From NCBI GenBank assembly GCA_002314565.1, contig DCGL01000059.1, forward strand, positions 1 to 35,225: a DNA stretch of 35,225 nt, given 5' to 3'. Under the pieces are notes generated by a model, which worked only from the letters and a program-made list of their open reading frames with translations, searched no databases and had not been told where the DNA came from. Positions within the stretch are counted from its first letter, which is position 1, and each line of letters begins with the position of its first letter. Positions 16,024-25,345 of this stretch are shown piece after piece. Source of the stretch: Clostridiales bacterium UBA1779. Lineage in GTDB: Bacteria > Bacillota > Clostridia > Oscillospirales > CAG-272. Both the position numbers and the translations under genes were made by a program.

Positions 16024-16757
16024 CCGGCCTCCTTCTCTTCGTCATCGGTATGCGGGAAGAAAAATGCCGCACAGAGCGAGATGACGACGGTCAGAATGAT
16101 GATTTTTACGCCGGAATCGATGAAGGTCACGAATCTGTCGGCAATATATGAAAGCACGAACGAAATTCCGACGAAAAAAGCGACAACCTTGTTCTTCTTT
16201 GCCGGAGGGATGATAATCGCGATGAACATTCCGAACAGTCCGACGCTGAGGGCGGAGAGCACGCGGGCGGGAAGCAGGTTTCCGAACACTACACCGAGTC
16301 CGGTTCCCACAGTCCAGCCGGGAATTGCAACTGCCATGGCGCCGTAGCTGTAAAAGGGATTGAGATAACCGTCAACCGACATCGCAAGTCCGAAAAGCTC
16401 GTCTGTCAGGTCGTAACCTACGAGATGACGGTGACGTATATGCGTTTTCGGGTCGAATTTCTGGCTGATGGCAAAGCTCATAAGCAGATATCTTGCGTTT
16501 GCAATCGCGACCATAAGTGCCGTTGTAAGAATTGAAGCCCCGCTCTGCATCATGGTGAATACGGCGTATTCGCCTGCGGAGGCATTCAAAAGAAAGCTGC
16601 ACAGAGATGCCTGAATCCAGTCAAGTCCTGCGTTGCGTGCGGTGATTCCGAGGGCGAAGGAAACGGCAAAATAGCCGAGCGCCACGGGAATTCCGTCCTT
16701 CATACCCTTGAAAAAGTATGAACGTATGTCTGAGTGCGTGGCCGTAGTCGTCTTCAT
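16020..16757 (-). CDS. azlC: AzlC-family branched-chain amino acid permease
   Basis: 245 residues, large subunit of an AzlCD amino-acid exporter. The opening FFKGMKDGIPVALGYFAVSF and the following NAGLDWIQASLCSF region are typical, with about six to eight membrane helices. GGAGG lies just before the ATG on the minus strand. It is coupled to azlD by a 4-nt overlap and follows the HAD gene by 72 bases. Confidence 0.9.
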   Translation of the reverse strand: MKTTTATHSDIRSYFFKGMKDGIPVALGYFAVSFALGITARNAGLDWIQASLCSFLLNASAGEYAVFTMMQSGASILTTALMVAIANARYLLMSFAISQKFDPKTHIRHRHLVGYDLTDELFGLAMSVDGYLNPFYSYGAMAVAIPGWTVGTGLGVVFGNLLPARVLSALSVGLFGMFIAIIIPPAKKNKVVAFFVGISFVLSYIADRFVTFIDSGVKIIILTVVISLCAAFFFPHTDDEEKEAG

Positions 16758-16829
16758 GCGGCCTCCTTCAGACTGTCAGAAGCGGATTTTTTCATTCTGC
16801 AAAAATTCCTGTGATTAATAAAATAAGAA

Positions 16830-17537
16830 TCAGTCAAGAAGATATGCAAGCATTTCGGGGGTCTTGCGGTAATCGGTGATTTCAACGTAATCCATACCGT
16901 AGATGCGGACGTGTGAGTCCCCGCCTCCGTCTGCGAAATCGTCGCCGACGTAGAGTATTTCGTCTTTTTTATAGCCGTTTTCGGCGGCGTAGGTCATAAT
17001 TGCGTCGTACTTGTTGTACTTCTTTTCTGCAAAGTCAAAGGATGAGGTTCCGCCGATATAAACGGAGTACTCAGGGAAGAGCTCAAGCACCTCACGGTAC
17101 ATAGCGCGTCTTTTTGAGCGGTCGGGGTCGAAAGTCAGCTTGTCTTCAATGACGGCCTTCGTGCCTATAAGCGGGAAGGTCACCATTCCGGATTCGTGAA
17201 ATTCGACTGGCTCGCCGGCGTACTTCGTATAACCGTATTTCTTGCGGAGCATATCCGTTGTCTTCAAAAAATAATCTTTGTCGGGATAGGATTTTGAGGT
17301 GCGGACTATTTCAAACTTACCGTCGATGATTTTGCTTTCCTGCATACCGTAGTTGCCGACTATGTCAATGGGATATTCGCCCATCTGAGCGTATATTCTC
17401 GGGCAGTTTCCGGCGCCTACCATCAGGATTTTATATTTGCGTCCGAGCTTGTCAAGCATCTCGCGTGTGGGGGCTTCAAGGGCGGAGCGATGCTGTGTAA
17501 GTGTCCCGTCAAGGTCAAAGCAAATGAGTCTCTTCAT
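16830..17537 (-). CDS. HAD-IIB phosphatase, phosphomannomutase-like
   Basis: 235 residues of the haloacid dehalogenase superfamily. Motif I is CFDLDGT with D8 and D10; the C-terminal acidic motif is VGDDFADGGGD. The segment GGTSSFDFAEKKYNKYDAI and the DGGGDSH turn resemble eukaryotic-type phosphomannomutase (PMM2), a HAD-IIB member. It could be a sugar-phosphate phosphatase or mutase; the substrate is not readable. It is the first gene after a strong minus-strand promoter and may be in one transcript with azlC onward. Confidence 0.75.
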   Translation of the reverse strand: MKRLICFDLDGTLTQHRSALEAPTREMLDKLGRKYKILMVGAGNCPRIYAQMGEYPIDIVGNYGMQESKIIDGKFEIVRTSKSYPDKDYFLKTTDMLRKKYGYTKYAGEPVEFHESGMVTFPLIGTKAVIEDKLTFDPDRSKRRAMYREVLELFPEYSVYIGGTSSFDFAEKKYNKYDAIMTYAAENGYKKDEILYVGDDFADGGGDSHVRIYGMDYVEITDYRKTPEMLAYLLD

Positions 17538-17643
17538 ATGAAAAATACAGCCTTTCTGCGCTGTTCTGCACCGTTCGCCGGTCTTTCGGCGGTTTTATGA
17601 AAACCACGGCACAAAAAGCCATAATATAAAAATAATTAGATAT

Positions 17644-17672
17644 ATTATATAACATCTTGCCGCCAAAATCAA
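17644..17672 (-). promoter_or_regulatory. Sigma-A promoter of the HAD/azl/dlt-like operon
   Basis: On the minus strand TTGATT (17672-17667), 17 bases, TATAAT (17649-17644). The leader to the HAD ATG is about 100 bases. It stands back to back with the metF promoter. Confidence 0.8.
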
Positions 17673-17695
17673 GGCAAAAACGAAAAATAAAAGGC

Positions 17696-17724
17696 TTTAC
17701 AAATATATAGAAAAGTTATATAAT
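17696..17724 (+). promoter_or_regulatory. Sigma-A promoter of metF
   Basis: TTTACA (17696-17701), 17 bases, TATAAT (17719-17724). Only about 27 bases remain from the expected transcript start to the GTG, leaving no room for a SAM riboswitch. Confidence 0.83.
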
Positions 17725-17757
17725 TAATTAAATATATTATAAGGAGAAGTGTAAGCT

Positions 17758-18618
17758 GTGAAGATTGCAGATATACTTAATACCGGAAAAAGAACACTCT
17801 CTTTCGAGGTTTTTCCTCCCAAAACGAGTGATAAATTCGATACCGTCCGTGAAGCCACGGAAAAGATAGCCGCCCTGCGTCCCTCCTATATGTCAGTCAC
17901 CTTCGGCGCCGGCGGAAACGGGGCGAGATACACCCTTCCCATCGCGGCAAATATTGAACAGAAGTTCGAGGTTCCCGTAGTCCATCACCTCACCTGTGTG
18001 GGCTCCACCTTCGAAAACATAGATGAAAGACTCATTTTTATGCGTATGGTCGGCGTTGAAAACGTGCTTGCCCTGCGCGGGGATATGCCGGACGGAGCTG
18101 CTCCCGAGGCCTGGGATTTCCACCACGCCGACGAGCTTGCAAAGCACATAAAGGCCAAAGGGGACTTCTGCATCGGCGGTGCAGCCTACCCGGAAAAGCA
18201 TCCCGAAGCCCCCTCGCTTGAAGACGATATCCGCGTTCTGCGTCTCAAAGAAGAGGCCGGCTGCGAATATTTCACAACACAGCTTTTCTTCGACAACAAT
18301 CTCTTCTACGATTTTCTCGAAAAGGTCCGTGCAGCGGGCGTGACGGTTCCCATCGTTGCCGGAATCATGCCCGTGACATCTGTAAAGCAGATTTCGAGAA
18401 TCTTCGGGCTTTCGCATTCGAAGAGCTCCCCCGAACTCGACGCTGCCATCGAAAAATACGAGTTGGATCCGGACTCCTTCCGCAAAGCAGGCATCGACTT
18501 CGCGAAAAAGCAGATTGCGGACATTTACGCTCACGGCATACGGAACGTTCATCTTTATACGATGAATAACGCAGAGCTTGCCGCAGATATAAAGAACACG
18601 TTCGGAAGCGAGGACTGA
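17758..18618 (+). CDS. metF: Methylenetetrahydrofolate reductase
   Basis: Flavoprotein of 286 residues that reduces 5,10-methylene-THF to 5-methyl-THF, the methyl donor for MetH. The opening LSFEVFPPKT, the YMSVTFGAGG segment and LRGDMPDG are characteristic. GTG start with AAGGAG at 17741-17746. metH begins three bases after its stop, so the two enzymes of methionine remethylation are co-expressed. Confidence 0.95.
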   Translation: MKIADILNTGKRTLSFEVFPPKTSDKFDTVREATEKIAALRPSYMSVTFGAGGNGARYTLPIAANIEQKFEVPVVHHLTCVGSTFENIDERLIFMRMVGVENVLALRGDMPDGAAPEAWDFHHADELAKHIKAKGDFCIGGAAYPEKHPEAPSLEDDIRVLRLKEEAGCEYFTTQLFFDNNLFYDFLEKVRAAGVTVPIVAGIMPVTSVKQISRIFGLSHSKSSPELDAAIEKYELDPDSFRKAGIDFAKKQIADIYAHGIRNVHLYTMNNAELAADIKNTFGSED

Positions 18619-18621
18619 CTG

Positions 18622-21009
18622 ATGCCGGATTTCAAAAAAGTCTTAAAAGAGGGAATACTCAGCTTTGACGGCGGCTACGGCACCGTTTTCCAGCAGAACG
18701 GTCTCAATCCCGGCGAGGGAAGCGAAATTCTCAATATAAGAGACCCGGAACTCGTTTTCCGGGTTCACAGTGAATACCTAAAGGCAGGAGCACGAATTCT
18801 GAAGACGAACTCCTTCGGCATAAATCCCCTGCGCTATAACGACGAAAAACTGCAGGAGCTGCTGCCCGGCCTCGAAACCTACGAGGACAGATTCAACCAT
18901 TTCGTGCTGAAGCCGGTGATTATTGCCTCCTCAGCTGCCAAAGCCAAGGGGAAGGACGTCTGCGTTGCTCTGGATATCGGTCCTCTCGGCAAAATTGTCG
19001 GGAAAGACATCAGCTTTGAGGAAGCGGTTGAAGCTTTTGCGGCCGTTGTAAAAGCAGGAGCAAATCTCTGCGACCTCGTTCTGCTTGAAACCTTCGGCGA
19101 TCTTGCCGAATTGCGTGCCGCGATAATCGCCGTAAAGGAGCACTGCCCAAAGCCCTTCGTCACAACCTTTGTCTGCGGAAGCGACGGACGCACTTTCACG
19201 GGCACGACGGTTGAAATCATGGCCAAGGTCTGCCAGTATATGGGAGCCGCTGCCATCGGATTCAACTGCGGAAACGGTCCCGAGGGAATGCTTGCCCTGC
19301 TTCCGAGACTCAAGGCTTCGACGAACAGGCCTCTCTGTCTCAATCCGAACGCGGGACTTCCCGTAATCGGCCCCGACGGAAAGAGCACTTACAAGCTTGA
19401 CCCCGAAACCTTTGCGGATTTACAGCTTGAAGCTACACGTGAAGGAGTCCGTATCCTCGGCGGCTGCTGCGGAACCACTCCCTCTCACATCGCAGCTTTG
19501 AACAAAAAGCTTGAAGGCATGGCTCCGGTTGCCCGCGAATATACGGCTCAGTGCGGTGTATCATCCGCCACTCAGTATGTCTCTTTCGATAAAAACGATT
19601 TCACGGTTATCGGTGAACGAATCAACCCCACGGGAAAGCCGAAGCTTAAGGACGCGCTTCGCCGCGGGGATATAGAATATCTTGCCGAAGAGGCGATTGC
19701 CCAGAAAAACGCAGGAGCGGATATACTTGACGTAAACACCGGCCTTGCGGATATAGACGAGCGCGACATGCTCACCCGCGCGGTAGAAAAGATTCAGAAC
19801 ATTGTAGACCTGCCGCTTCAGATAGATTCATCGGACCCCGTTGCCATGGAAAAGGCGCTTCGCGTATATAACGGAATTGCACTTATCAATTCCGTGAACG
19901 GTTCCGAGAAGTCGATGAATTCAGTCCTTCCGCTTGCCGCAAAATACGGCGGTGTGCTTGTCTGCCTGACCCTTGACGAAAAGGGAATACCGGATACTCC
20001 GGAAGGCCGCTATGAGATTGCCGCAAGAATAGTAAATGAAGCAAAAAGATACGGAATTGGCAAAAAGAGAGTGATTTTCGACGCGCTGACTCTCACCCTG
20101 GGTTCCGACCCTCAGGCAGCAGACAAAACACTTGCCGCCGTCCGTATGATAAAAGAAAAGCTCGGTGTAAACACCTCGCTCGGAGTTTCAAATATTTCGT
20201 TCGGGCTTCCGGACCGCGAAAAAGTCAACTGCGCCTTTCTTGAAAAAGCAAGAGAGTCAGGGCTTGACGCCGCAATTATGAACCCGCTCTGCGAGCCGAT
20301 GATGCAGATTGCCCGCGGTTCGGTTTCGGGTTCCGCATCTGACAGTCTTTATGCCGTTTTAGACGGCGCGAAGGTTGCGCAGGTAAACACGGATACTCTT
20401 GACGGCTGTATTTACAGCGGTCTTGCCGTGAAAGCGTCCGAGCTTGCACGCAAGCTCTGCGAAACGAAGGCTCCTACCGATGTCATTTCAGGATACGTCG
20501 TTCCCGCCCTTGACAGAACCGGCAAGGATTTTGAAAGCGGAAAAGTATTCCTTCCGGGACTGCTTGCCGCAGCCGACGCCGCTATCGGGGCACTTGACGT
20601 CATCACCTCGTTTATGCCCTCCGGCGAAGGTCAGTCAAAGGGCAGGGTCATCGTTGCCACCGTCGAAGGCGACGTTCACGACATAGGCAAGAACATCGTC
20701 GCCGTTATGCTTCGCAGCTACGGCTTCGAGGTGATTGACCTCGGCAAGAATGTTCCCGCCGAGACTGTCGCTGCCGCCGTAAAGACAAGCGGAGCCCGCG
20801 TCGTCGGTCTTTCCGCCCTTATGACAACAACACTTCCTTCAATGGAAAAAACGGTAAAGCTTCTCAAATCAGAATGTCCCGGCGTCAGAATTTCCGTCGG
20901 CGGCGCCGTTCTTACGAAGGAATACGCCGACCGCATCGGCGCCGACAACTATTCCCCTGAAGCAACGGAAACCGTCCGCTTTGCCGGGGAAGTATACTCC
21001 AATTTATAA
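18622..21009 (+). CDS. metH: Cobalamin-dependent methionine synthase, short form
   Basis: 795 residues. Order: homocysteine-binding barrel (1-300) with zinc ligands C216, C282 and C283 (FNCGNGP, GGCCGTTP); pterin (methyl-THF) binding barrel (about 325-590); B12 cap and Rossmann domain with D684-x-H686-xx-G689 (DVHDIGKN), H686 being the lower cobalt ligand. The C-terminal SAM-dependent reactivation domain of the E. coli type (about 1,230 residues) is absent, as is common in Clostridia, so a separate reactivase is expected elsewhere. It is immediately downstream of metF. Confidence 0.95.
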   Translation: MPDFKKVLKEGILSFDGGYGTVFQQNGLNPGEGSEILNIRDPELVFRVHSEYLKAGARILKTNSFGINPLRYNDEKLQELLPGLETYEDRFNHFVLKPVIIASSAAKAKGKDVCVALDIGPLGKIVGKDISFEEAVEAFAAVVKAGANLCDLVLLETFGDLAELRAAIIAVKEHCPKPFVTTFVCGSDGRTFTGTTVEIMAKVCQYMGAAAIGFNCGNGPEGMLALLPRLKASTNRPLCLNPNAGLPVIGPDGKSTYKLDPETFADLQLEATREGVRILGGCCGTTPSHIAALNKKLEGMAPVAREYTAQCGVSSATQYVSFDKNDFTVIGERINPTGKPKLKDALRRGDIEYLAEEAIAQKNAGADILDVNTGLADIDERDMLTRAVEKIQNIVDLPLQIDSSDPVAMEKALRVYNGIALINSVNGSEKSMNSVLPLAAKYGGVLVCLTLDEKGIPDTPEGRYEIAARIVNEAKRYGIGKKRVIFDALTLTLGSDPQAADKTLAAVRMIKEKLGVNTSLGVSNISFGLPDREKVNCAFLEKARESGLDAAIMNPLCEPMMQIARGSVSGSASDSLYAVLDGAKVAQVNTDTLDGCIYSGLAVKASELARKLCETKAPTDVISGYVVPALDRTGKDFESGKVFLPGLLAAADAAIGALDVITSFMPSGEGQSKGRVIVATVEGDVHDIGKNIVAVMLRSYGFEVIDLGKNVPAETVAAAVKTSGARVVGLSALMTTTLPSMEKTVKLLKSECPGVRISVGGAVLTKEYADRIGADNYSPEATETVRFAGEVYSNL

Positions 21010-21057
21010 CTATTCCTCGATGAGCGGGGACTTTCCCCTGTCATCAGACAGAATAAA

Positions 21058-23235
21058 ATGAAAGAAGAAATCTACGAAATTTCCGGCATGCACTGTGCCG
21101 CCTGCGCGGCATCGGTCGAAAAAGTCGTCTCAAAGCTTGAAGGCACAGAGCTGGTTCAGGTCAATCTTATGACCGCGAAAATGTTCATAAGATACGACGA
21201 AAAACTGCTTGACGGCGAAAAGATCAAAGCCAAGGTCAAAAAAGCCGGCTTTGAGGCCCGGCTTTATAACGATTCGAAAAAACGTCAAAAGTCCGAAAGA
21301 GGTCCGCGCCTGTCCGTCATCATAGTCTGCGCTGTTATTGCAGTTGTAATAACCGTTTTGTCGATTCTGTCAAAAATTGCAGCAGCCAATCCGGATTTGA
21401 GCCGTATGGACTCGCTCTTATCCGACAGAAAAACCTGTATTGCCGAGGCAATTCTGTGCCTTGCCGTTTATATTTTCAATTACAGAATCTTTCTTGACGG
21501 TTACAAGTCTCTTTTGAAACTGCATCCGGATATGAATTCGCTTATTGCCTTATCGGCATCGGTTTCATATCTGTATAGCTTATATACGGTTCTGCAGCCT
21601 GTCTCTGACGCTGCCATGTCCGCGATGTTCGAATCCGGGGTTATGGTCGTTGCCATGATTTCCGTCGGAAAGTATATTGAACAGCGCTGCAAACGCAGGA
21701 CAGGCGAAGCCCTTGAAAAGCTTACCGCCCTTGCCCCGGAAACGGCTTTCCGGGTTGACCCAAAAACGGACAGCGCCACCGAAATACCGGTTGAAAAACT
21801 CCTTCTTGACGACATCATCTTCGTTCGCGCAGGTCAGCGCGTTCCGGTTGACGGGGTCGTAATCCGCGGAACGGCCTGTGCCGACGAGTCGATGCTGACC
21901 GGCGAAAGCCTGCCCGTCGACAAGCATATCTGCGACATCATCAGTGCCGGAACGATACTTACCGACGGTTCGGTGTACGCGACCGTTAAAGCCATCGGAC
22001 GCGACACGAAGCTGTCCGGCATCGTCCGCTACGTTGAAGAAGCTCAGACGAAAAAGGCTCCGATTGCAAGAATTGCGGATAAAATCAGCCTGTTTTTCGT
22101 TCCTGCAGTAATAGCCATTGCTCTGATTTCGGGAACACTTGTGTTTTTGACTTCAGAAAACGCAGGTCTGTCCTTCGGTATTTTCTGCAATATTCTTTCC
22201 GTCGCCTGCCCCTGCGCGATGGGACTTGCCACCCCGACTGCAATCATGGTCGGAACCGGAATGGCAGCGCAGAACGGTATACTGATACGCTCCGGCGAAG
22301 CGCTTGAAGAGCTCAGCCGCATAGACACCGTCGTCTTCGATAAAACCGGCACACTCACCCTCGGCAGCCCGAAGGTTGAAAAGCTCGAATGCTTCTATCT
22401 CAATTCGCCGTATGATATTCTGAAATACGCCGCAGCTCTTGAAGCCATGTCAACACATCCTCTTGCCGTCGCAATCTGTGAGATGGGAAAACAGAAAAAC
22501 GTCGGAAAATCAGAGGTCACAGACTTTGAAAACGTTCCCGGTAAGGGTCTGCGCGGCCGTGTTGACGGGCGTGAAGTGCTTATCGGTAACATTGAATTCA
22601 CGGAAGCACCGATGTACGACGACGAGCTCGGAACCAACGTTTATATAAAAATCGACGGTAAAATTTCCGGCCGATTCGTTCTCACAGACGAAATCCGCCC
22701 CGAAGCTTCAAAAGTAATTGAAAAGCTTAAAGCCGACGGCAAGCGTGTTGTGCTTCTCAGCGGGGATGCCGAACGCACCGTCCGCGCCGTTGCCCAAAAG
22801 CTCAATATAGACGAATATCACTCCGGAATTGCCCCGAAGGACAAGGCGGAAATCCTTGCCGCCATAAAAAAAGAAGGCCGTAAAATCCTGATGGTCGGTG
22901 ACGGCATCAACGATGCTCCCGCTCTCACGGTTGCCGACCTCGGAATGGCTGTCGGAGGAGGCACTGACATAGCCATCGACTCCGCCGACGTCGTTATGCT
23001 CAGAGAGGGCATTGACGACTGTCCCCGCGCCCTGAAACTCGGCAGATTTACCCTACGCAAAATAAAGCAGAGTCTTGCATGGGCCTTCGCTTACAACACG
23101 GTCACGATAATTCTGGCCTGCGGCATTGTCCCCGGCGTCGTTTTTCCGTCCTGGCTCGGCGGAATACTTATGAGTATGTCATCCATACTCGTCGTGCTCA
23201 ACGCACTCTCACTCAAAAAATCCAATCTTGATTAA
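21058..23235 (+). CDS. copA: Copper(I)-exporting P1B-type ATPase
   Basis: 725 residues. An N-terminal HMA metal-binding domain with C13xxC16 (GMHCAACAAS) is followed by membrane helices, the actuator TGES (281-284), the transmembrane CPC (384-386), the phosphorylation site DKTGT (428-432), the HP motif (467-468) and VGDGINDAP (613-621). The Cu(I) site residues YN (679-680) and MxxSS (705-709) are all present, supporting monovalent copper or silver export. The ribosome site is weak. copZ follows after 15 bases. Confidence 0.95.
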   Translation: MKEEIYEISGMHCAACAASVEKVVSKLEGTELVQVNLMTAKMFIRYDEKLLDGEKIKAKVKKAGFEARLYNDSKKRQKSERGPRLSVIIVCAVIAVVITVLSILSKIAAANPDLSRMDSLLSDRKTCIAEAILCLAVYIFNYRIFLDGYKSLLKLHPDMNSLIALSASVSYLYSLYTVLQPVSDAAMSAMFESGVMVVAMISVGKYIEQRCKRRTGEALEKLTALAPETAFRVDPKTDSATEIPVEKLLLDDIIFVRAGQRVPVDGVVIRGTACADESMLTGESLPVDKHICDIISAGTILTDGSVYATVKAIGRDTKLSGIVRYVEEAQTKKAPIARIADKISLFFVPAVIAIALISGTLVFLTSENAGLSFGIFCNILSVACPCAMGLATPTAIMVGTGMAAQNGILIRSGEALEELSRIDTVVFDKTGTLTLGSPKVEKLECFYLNSPYDILKYAAALEAMSTHPLAVAICEMGKQKNVGKSEVTDFENVPGKGLRGRVDGREVLIGNIEFTEAPMYDDELGTNVYIKIDGKISGRFVLTDEIRPEASKVIEKLKADGKRVVLLSGDAERTVRAVAQKLNIDEYHSGIAPKDKAEILAAIKKEGRKILMVGDGINDAPALTVADLGMAVGGGTDIAIDSADVVMLREGIDDCPRALKLGRFTLRKIKQSLAWAFAYNTVTIILACGIVPGVVFPSWLGGILMSMSSILVVLNALSLKKSNLD

Positions 23236-23250
23236 TACAGGAGTTCAACA

Positions 23251-23442
23251 ATGAAAACCATCAAAGTCCCGGATATGAAATGTATCCACTGCAAAGAAAG
23301 AATTGAAAAGGGAATGGCCGCCGAGAATATAAAGGCGGAGGTCAACCTTGACGATAAAACCGTAAAAGTTGAGGAAAGCGCCCTCAAAGCCGCAATTGAG
23401 GAGCTCGAAGACCTCGGATTTACACCGGAAGTGGCAGACTGA
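23251..23442 (+). CDS. copZ: Copper chaperone, CopZ-like HMA protein
   Basis: 63-residue single heavy-metal-associated domain with the metal site MKCIHCKERI (CxxC). It delivers Cu(I) to CopA or buffers it in the cytoplasm. AGGAG at 23239-23243 precedes the ATG. Its stop overlaps the dxs start (TGATG). No CsoR or CopY regulator gene is nearby in the window. Confidence 0.88.
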   Translation: MKTIKVPDMKCIHCKERIEKGMAAENIKAEVNLDDKTVKVEESALKAAIEELEDLGFTPEVAD

Positions 23443-25331
23443 TGTCGGATTATCCTATTCTTGACGGCATTCACAGTCCGCGCGACCTTGACGGTCTTGA
23501 GTATGACGAGCTCGCGGACCTTGCCTCTGAAATCCGTTCCTTCCTCGTTGAAAAGGTCACGGCCAACGGCGGACACCTCGCTTCAAACCTCGGTGTCGTC
23601 GAGCTGACGCTCGCCCTTCACCGTGTGTTTGAATGTCCCTACGACAGCATAGTCTGGGACGTCGGCCACCAGAGCTACGTCCATAAAATCCTCACCGGCC
23701 GCCGCGACGCTTTCGATACGCTTCGCAAGCCTGGCGGACTTTCCGGCTTTACGAAGAGAAGTGAAAGCGAATACGACGTCTTCGGTGCCGGCCACAGCTC
23801 CACCTCGGTCTCCGCAGCCCTCGGCATTGCCGAGGCAGAACGCCTGAAGGGCACCGGCGCATACACCGTTGCCGTCGTCGGCGACGGAGCTTTCACCGGC
23901 GGTATGATTCACGAAGCCCTCAACAACTGTGAAGAGAAAAAGGGACTGAACCTCATTATCGTGCTCAACGAAAATGAGATGTCAATCTCGAAGAATACCG
24001 GCCGCTTTGCGCACACAATGGCAAAGCTGCGCACGACCCCGCGCTATTTCAGAACAAAGGCCGCGACCAAACGCATACTCGCAAAGCTGCCGCTTATCGG
24101 CCGTCCGCTTTCGGACGGCATAATCCGGCTCAAAAAGCGCGTTAAAAACGCGCTGTACGGCTCGAACTATTTTGAGGACCTCGGTTTCCTCTACCTCGGT
24201 CCCGTTGACGGCAACGACGAAGAAAAGCTCGAAATCGTGCTTTCCGAAGCCAAGAGATGCGGTCAGAACGCCGTCGTTCACGTAAAAACCGTAAAGGGCA
24301 AGGGCTTTGCACCCGCAGAAAACACCCCTGACCTTTATCATTCGGTAAAACCCGGAAACGCCCCCGAAGCCTACGGCTTTTCCGACTGTGCCGGGGAATC
24401 CCTCTGTAAGCTTGCCGAAAACGACGGCCGCATCTGCGCCATCACGGCCGCAATGTCCCACGGAACCCGCCTGGATATCTTTAAGGAAATCTTCCCCGAA
24501 AGATTTTTCGACGTCGGCATTGCCGAAGAGCACGCCCTGACCTTCTCGGCCGGCCTTGCCGCCGGAGGCATGCTGCCCTGCGTTGCGGTCTACTCCACCT
24601 TCCTGCAGAGAGCTTACGACAACATAATTCACGATATCTCGCTTCAGAAGCTGCCCGTCGTCATCTGCATTGACCGTGCCGGTCTCAACAACGGGGACGG
24701 AGCAACACATCACGGCATTTTCGACGTAAGCTTCCTCTCGGGCATCCCCGAAATGAACATTTACACCCCGGCAACCTATGACGCGCTGAGCGCCTCCCTC
24801 GAAGCAGCCGCCGCAGGCGGAGTTCCCGCCGCTGTGCGCTATCCTTCAGGCCCCGAGGACAAGGCAATAGTCCGCGAATTCTATCCGAACGGATTCCGTA
24901 CGCTTTCCGGTGTTAAATTTTCGCGTATTGACGAAAATACCGACACAGTTATCGTCTGCCACGGCCGCATGGCAGCAAGCGCAATAAAGGCTGCGGATAT
25001 GCTCCGTGAGCAGGGAAAAAACGTCGGACTTGCACTGTGCGAAATGATAAAGCCGTATGCCCTGCCGTGCATGATACTGTTGAACTCCTTCTCTGAAAAC
25101 GTAAAGAACGTCGTTTTCGTCGAAGAGGAGATCCGCGCCGGAGGATTTGGAATGAATATGTGCGACGAGCTGCGCAGGACGAATCCCGACCACGGACTGA
25201 ACACCGTGATAATTGCAACCGACGACAATTTTGCGGTTCCCGGAAAGGGCCAGACTGCCGCCGAGGCAGCAGGAGTTGACTCCGCCTCAATTGCCGCTGA
25301 AATTCTGAAATTATATGAAAATATGGAATAA
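23442..25331 (+). CDS. dxs: 1-deoxy-D-xylulose-5-phosphate synthase
   Basis: Thiamine-diphosphate enzyme joining pyruvate and glyceraldehyde-3-phosphate, the first step of the MEP isoprenoid pathway. 629 residues, normal length. Visible features: GGHLASNLGVVELTLALH, the ThDP motif GDGAFTGGMIHEALNN, and the C-terminal pyrimidine-domain signature FDVGIAEEHALTFSAGLA. The start overlaps the copZ stop, so the chaperone and Dxs are translationally coupled, which is an unusual partnership. Confidence 0.96.
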   Translation: MSDYPILDGIHSPRDLDGLEYDELADLASEIRSFLVEKVTANGGHLASNLGVVELTLALHRVFECPYDSIVWDVGHQSYVHKILTGRRDAFDTLRKPGGLSGFTKRSESEYDVFGAGHSSTSVSAALGIAEAERLKGTGAYTVAVVGDGAFTGGMIHEALNNCEEKKGLNLIIVLNENEMSISKNTGRFAHTMAKLRTTPRYFRTKAATKRILAKLPLIGRPLSDGIIRLKKRVKNALYGSNYFEDLGFLYLGPVDGNDEEKLEIVLSEAKRCGQNAVVHVKTVKGKGFAPAENTPDLYHSVKPGNAPEAYGFSDCAGESLCKLAENDGRICAITAAMSHGTRLDIFKEIFPERFFDVGIAEEHALTFSAGLAAGGMLPCVAVYSTFLQRAYDNIIHDISLQKLPVVICIDRAGLNNGDGATHHGIFDVSFLSGIPEMNIYTPATYDALSASLEAAAAGGVPAAVRYPSGPEDKAIVREFYPNGFRTLSGVKFSRIDENTDTVIVCHGRMAASAIKAADMLREQGKNVGLALCEMIKPYALPCMILLNSFSENVKNVVFVEEEIRAGGFGMNMCDELRRTNPDHGLNTVIIATDDNFAVPGKGQTAAEAAGVDSASIAAEILKLYENME

Positions 25332-25345
25332 GTGAGGATTTTGTC

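Noticed and set aside
17725..17757. SAM or B12 riboswitch before metF/metH
   Set aside because: Only about 27 transcribed bases precede the metF GTG and there is only a 3-base gap before metH.
23982..24713. 243-codon minus-strand open frame inside dxs
   Set aside because: Shadow of dxs codon bias; no start signal or recognisable domain.
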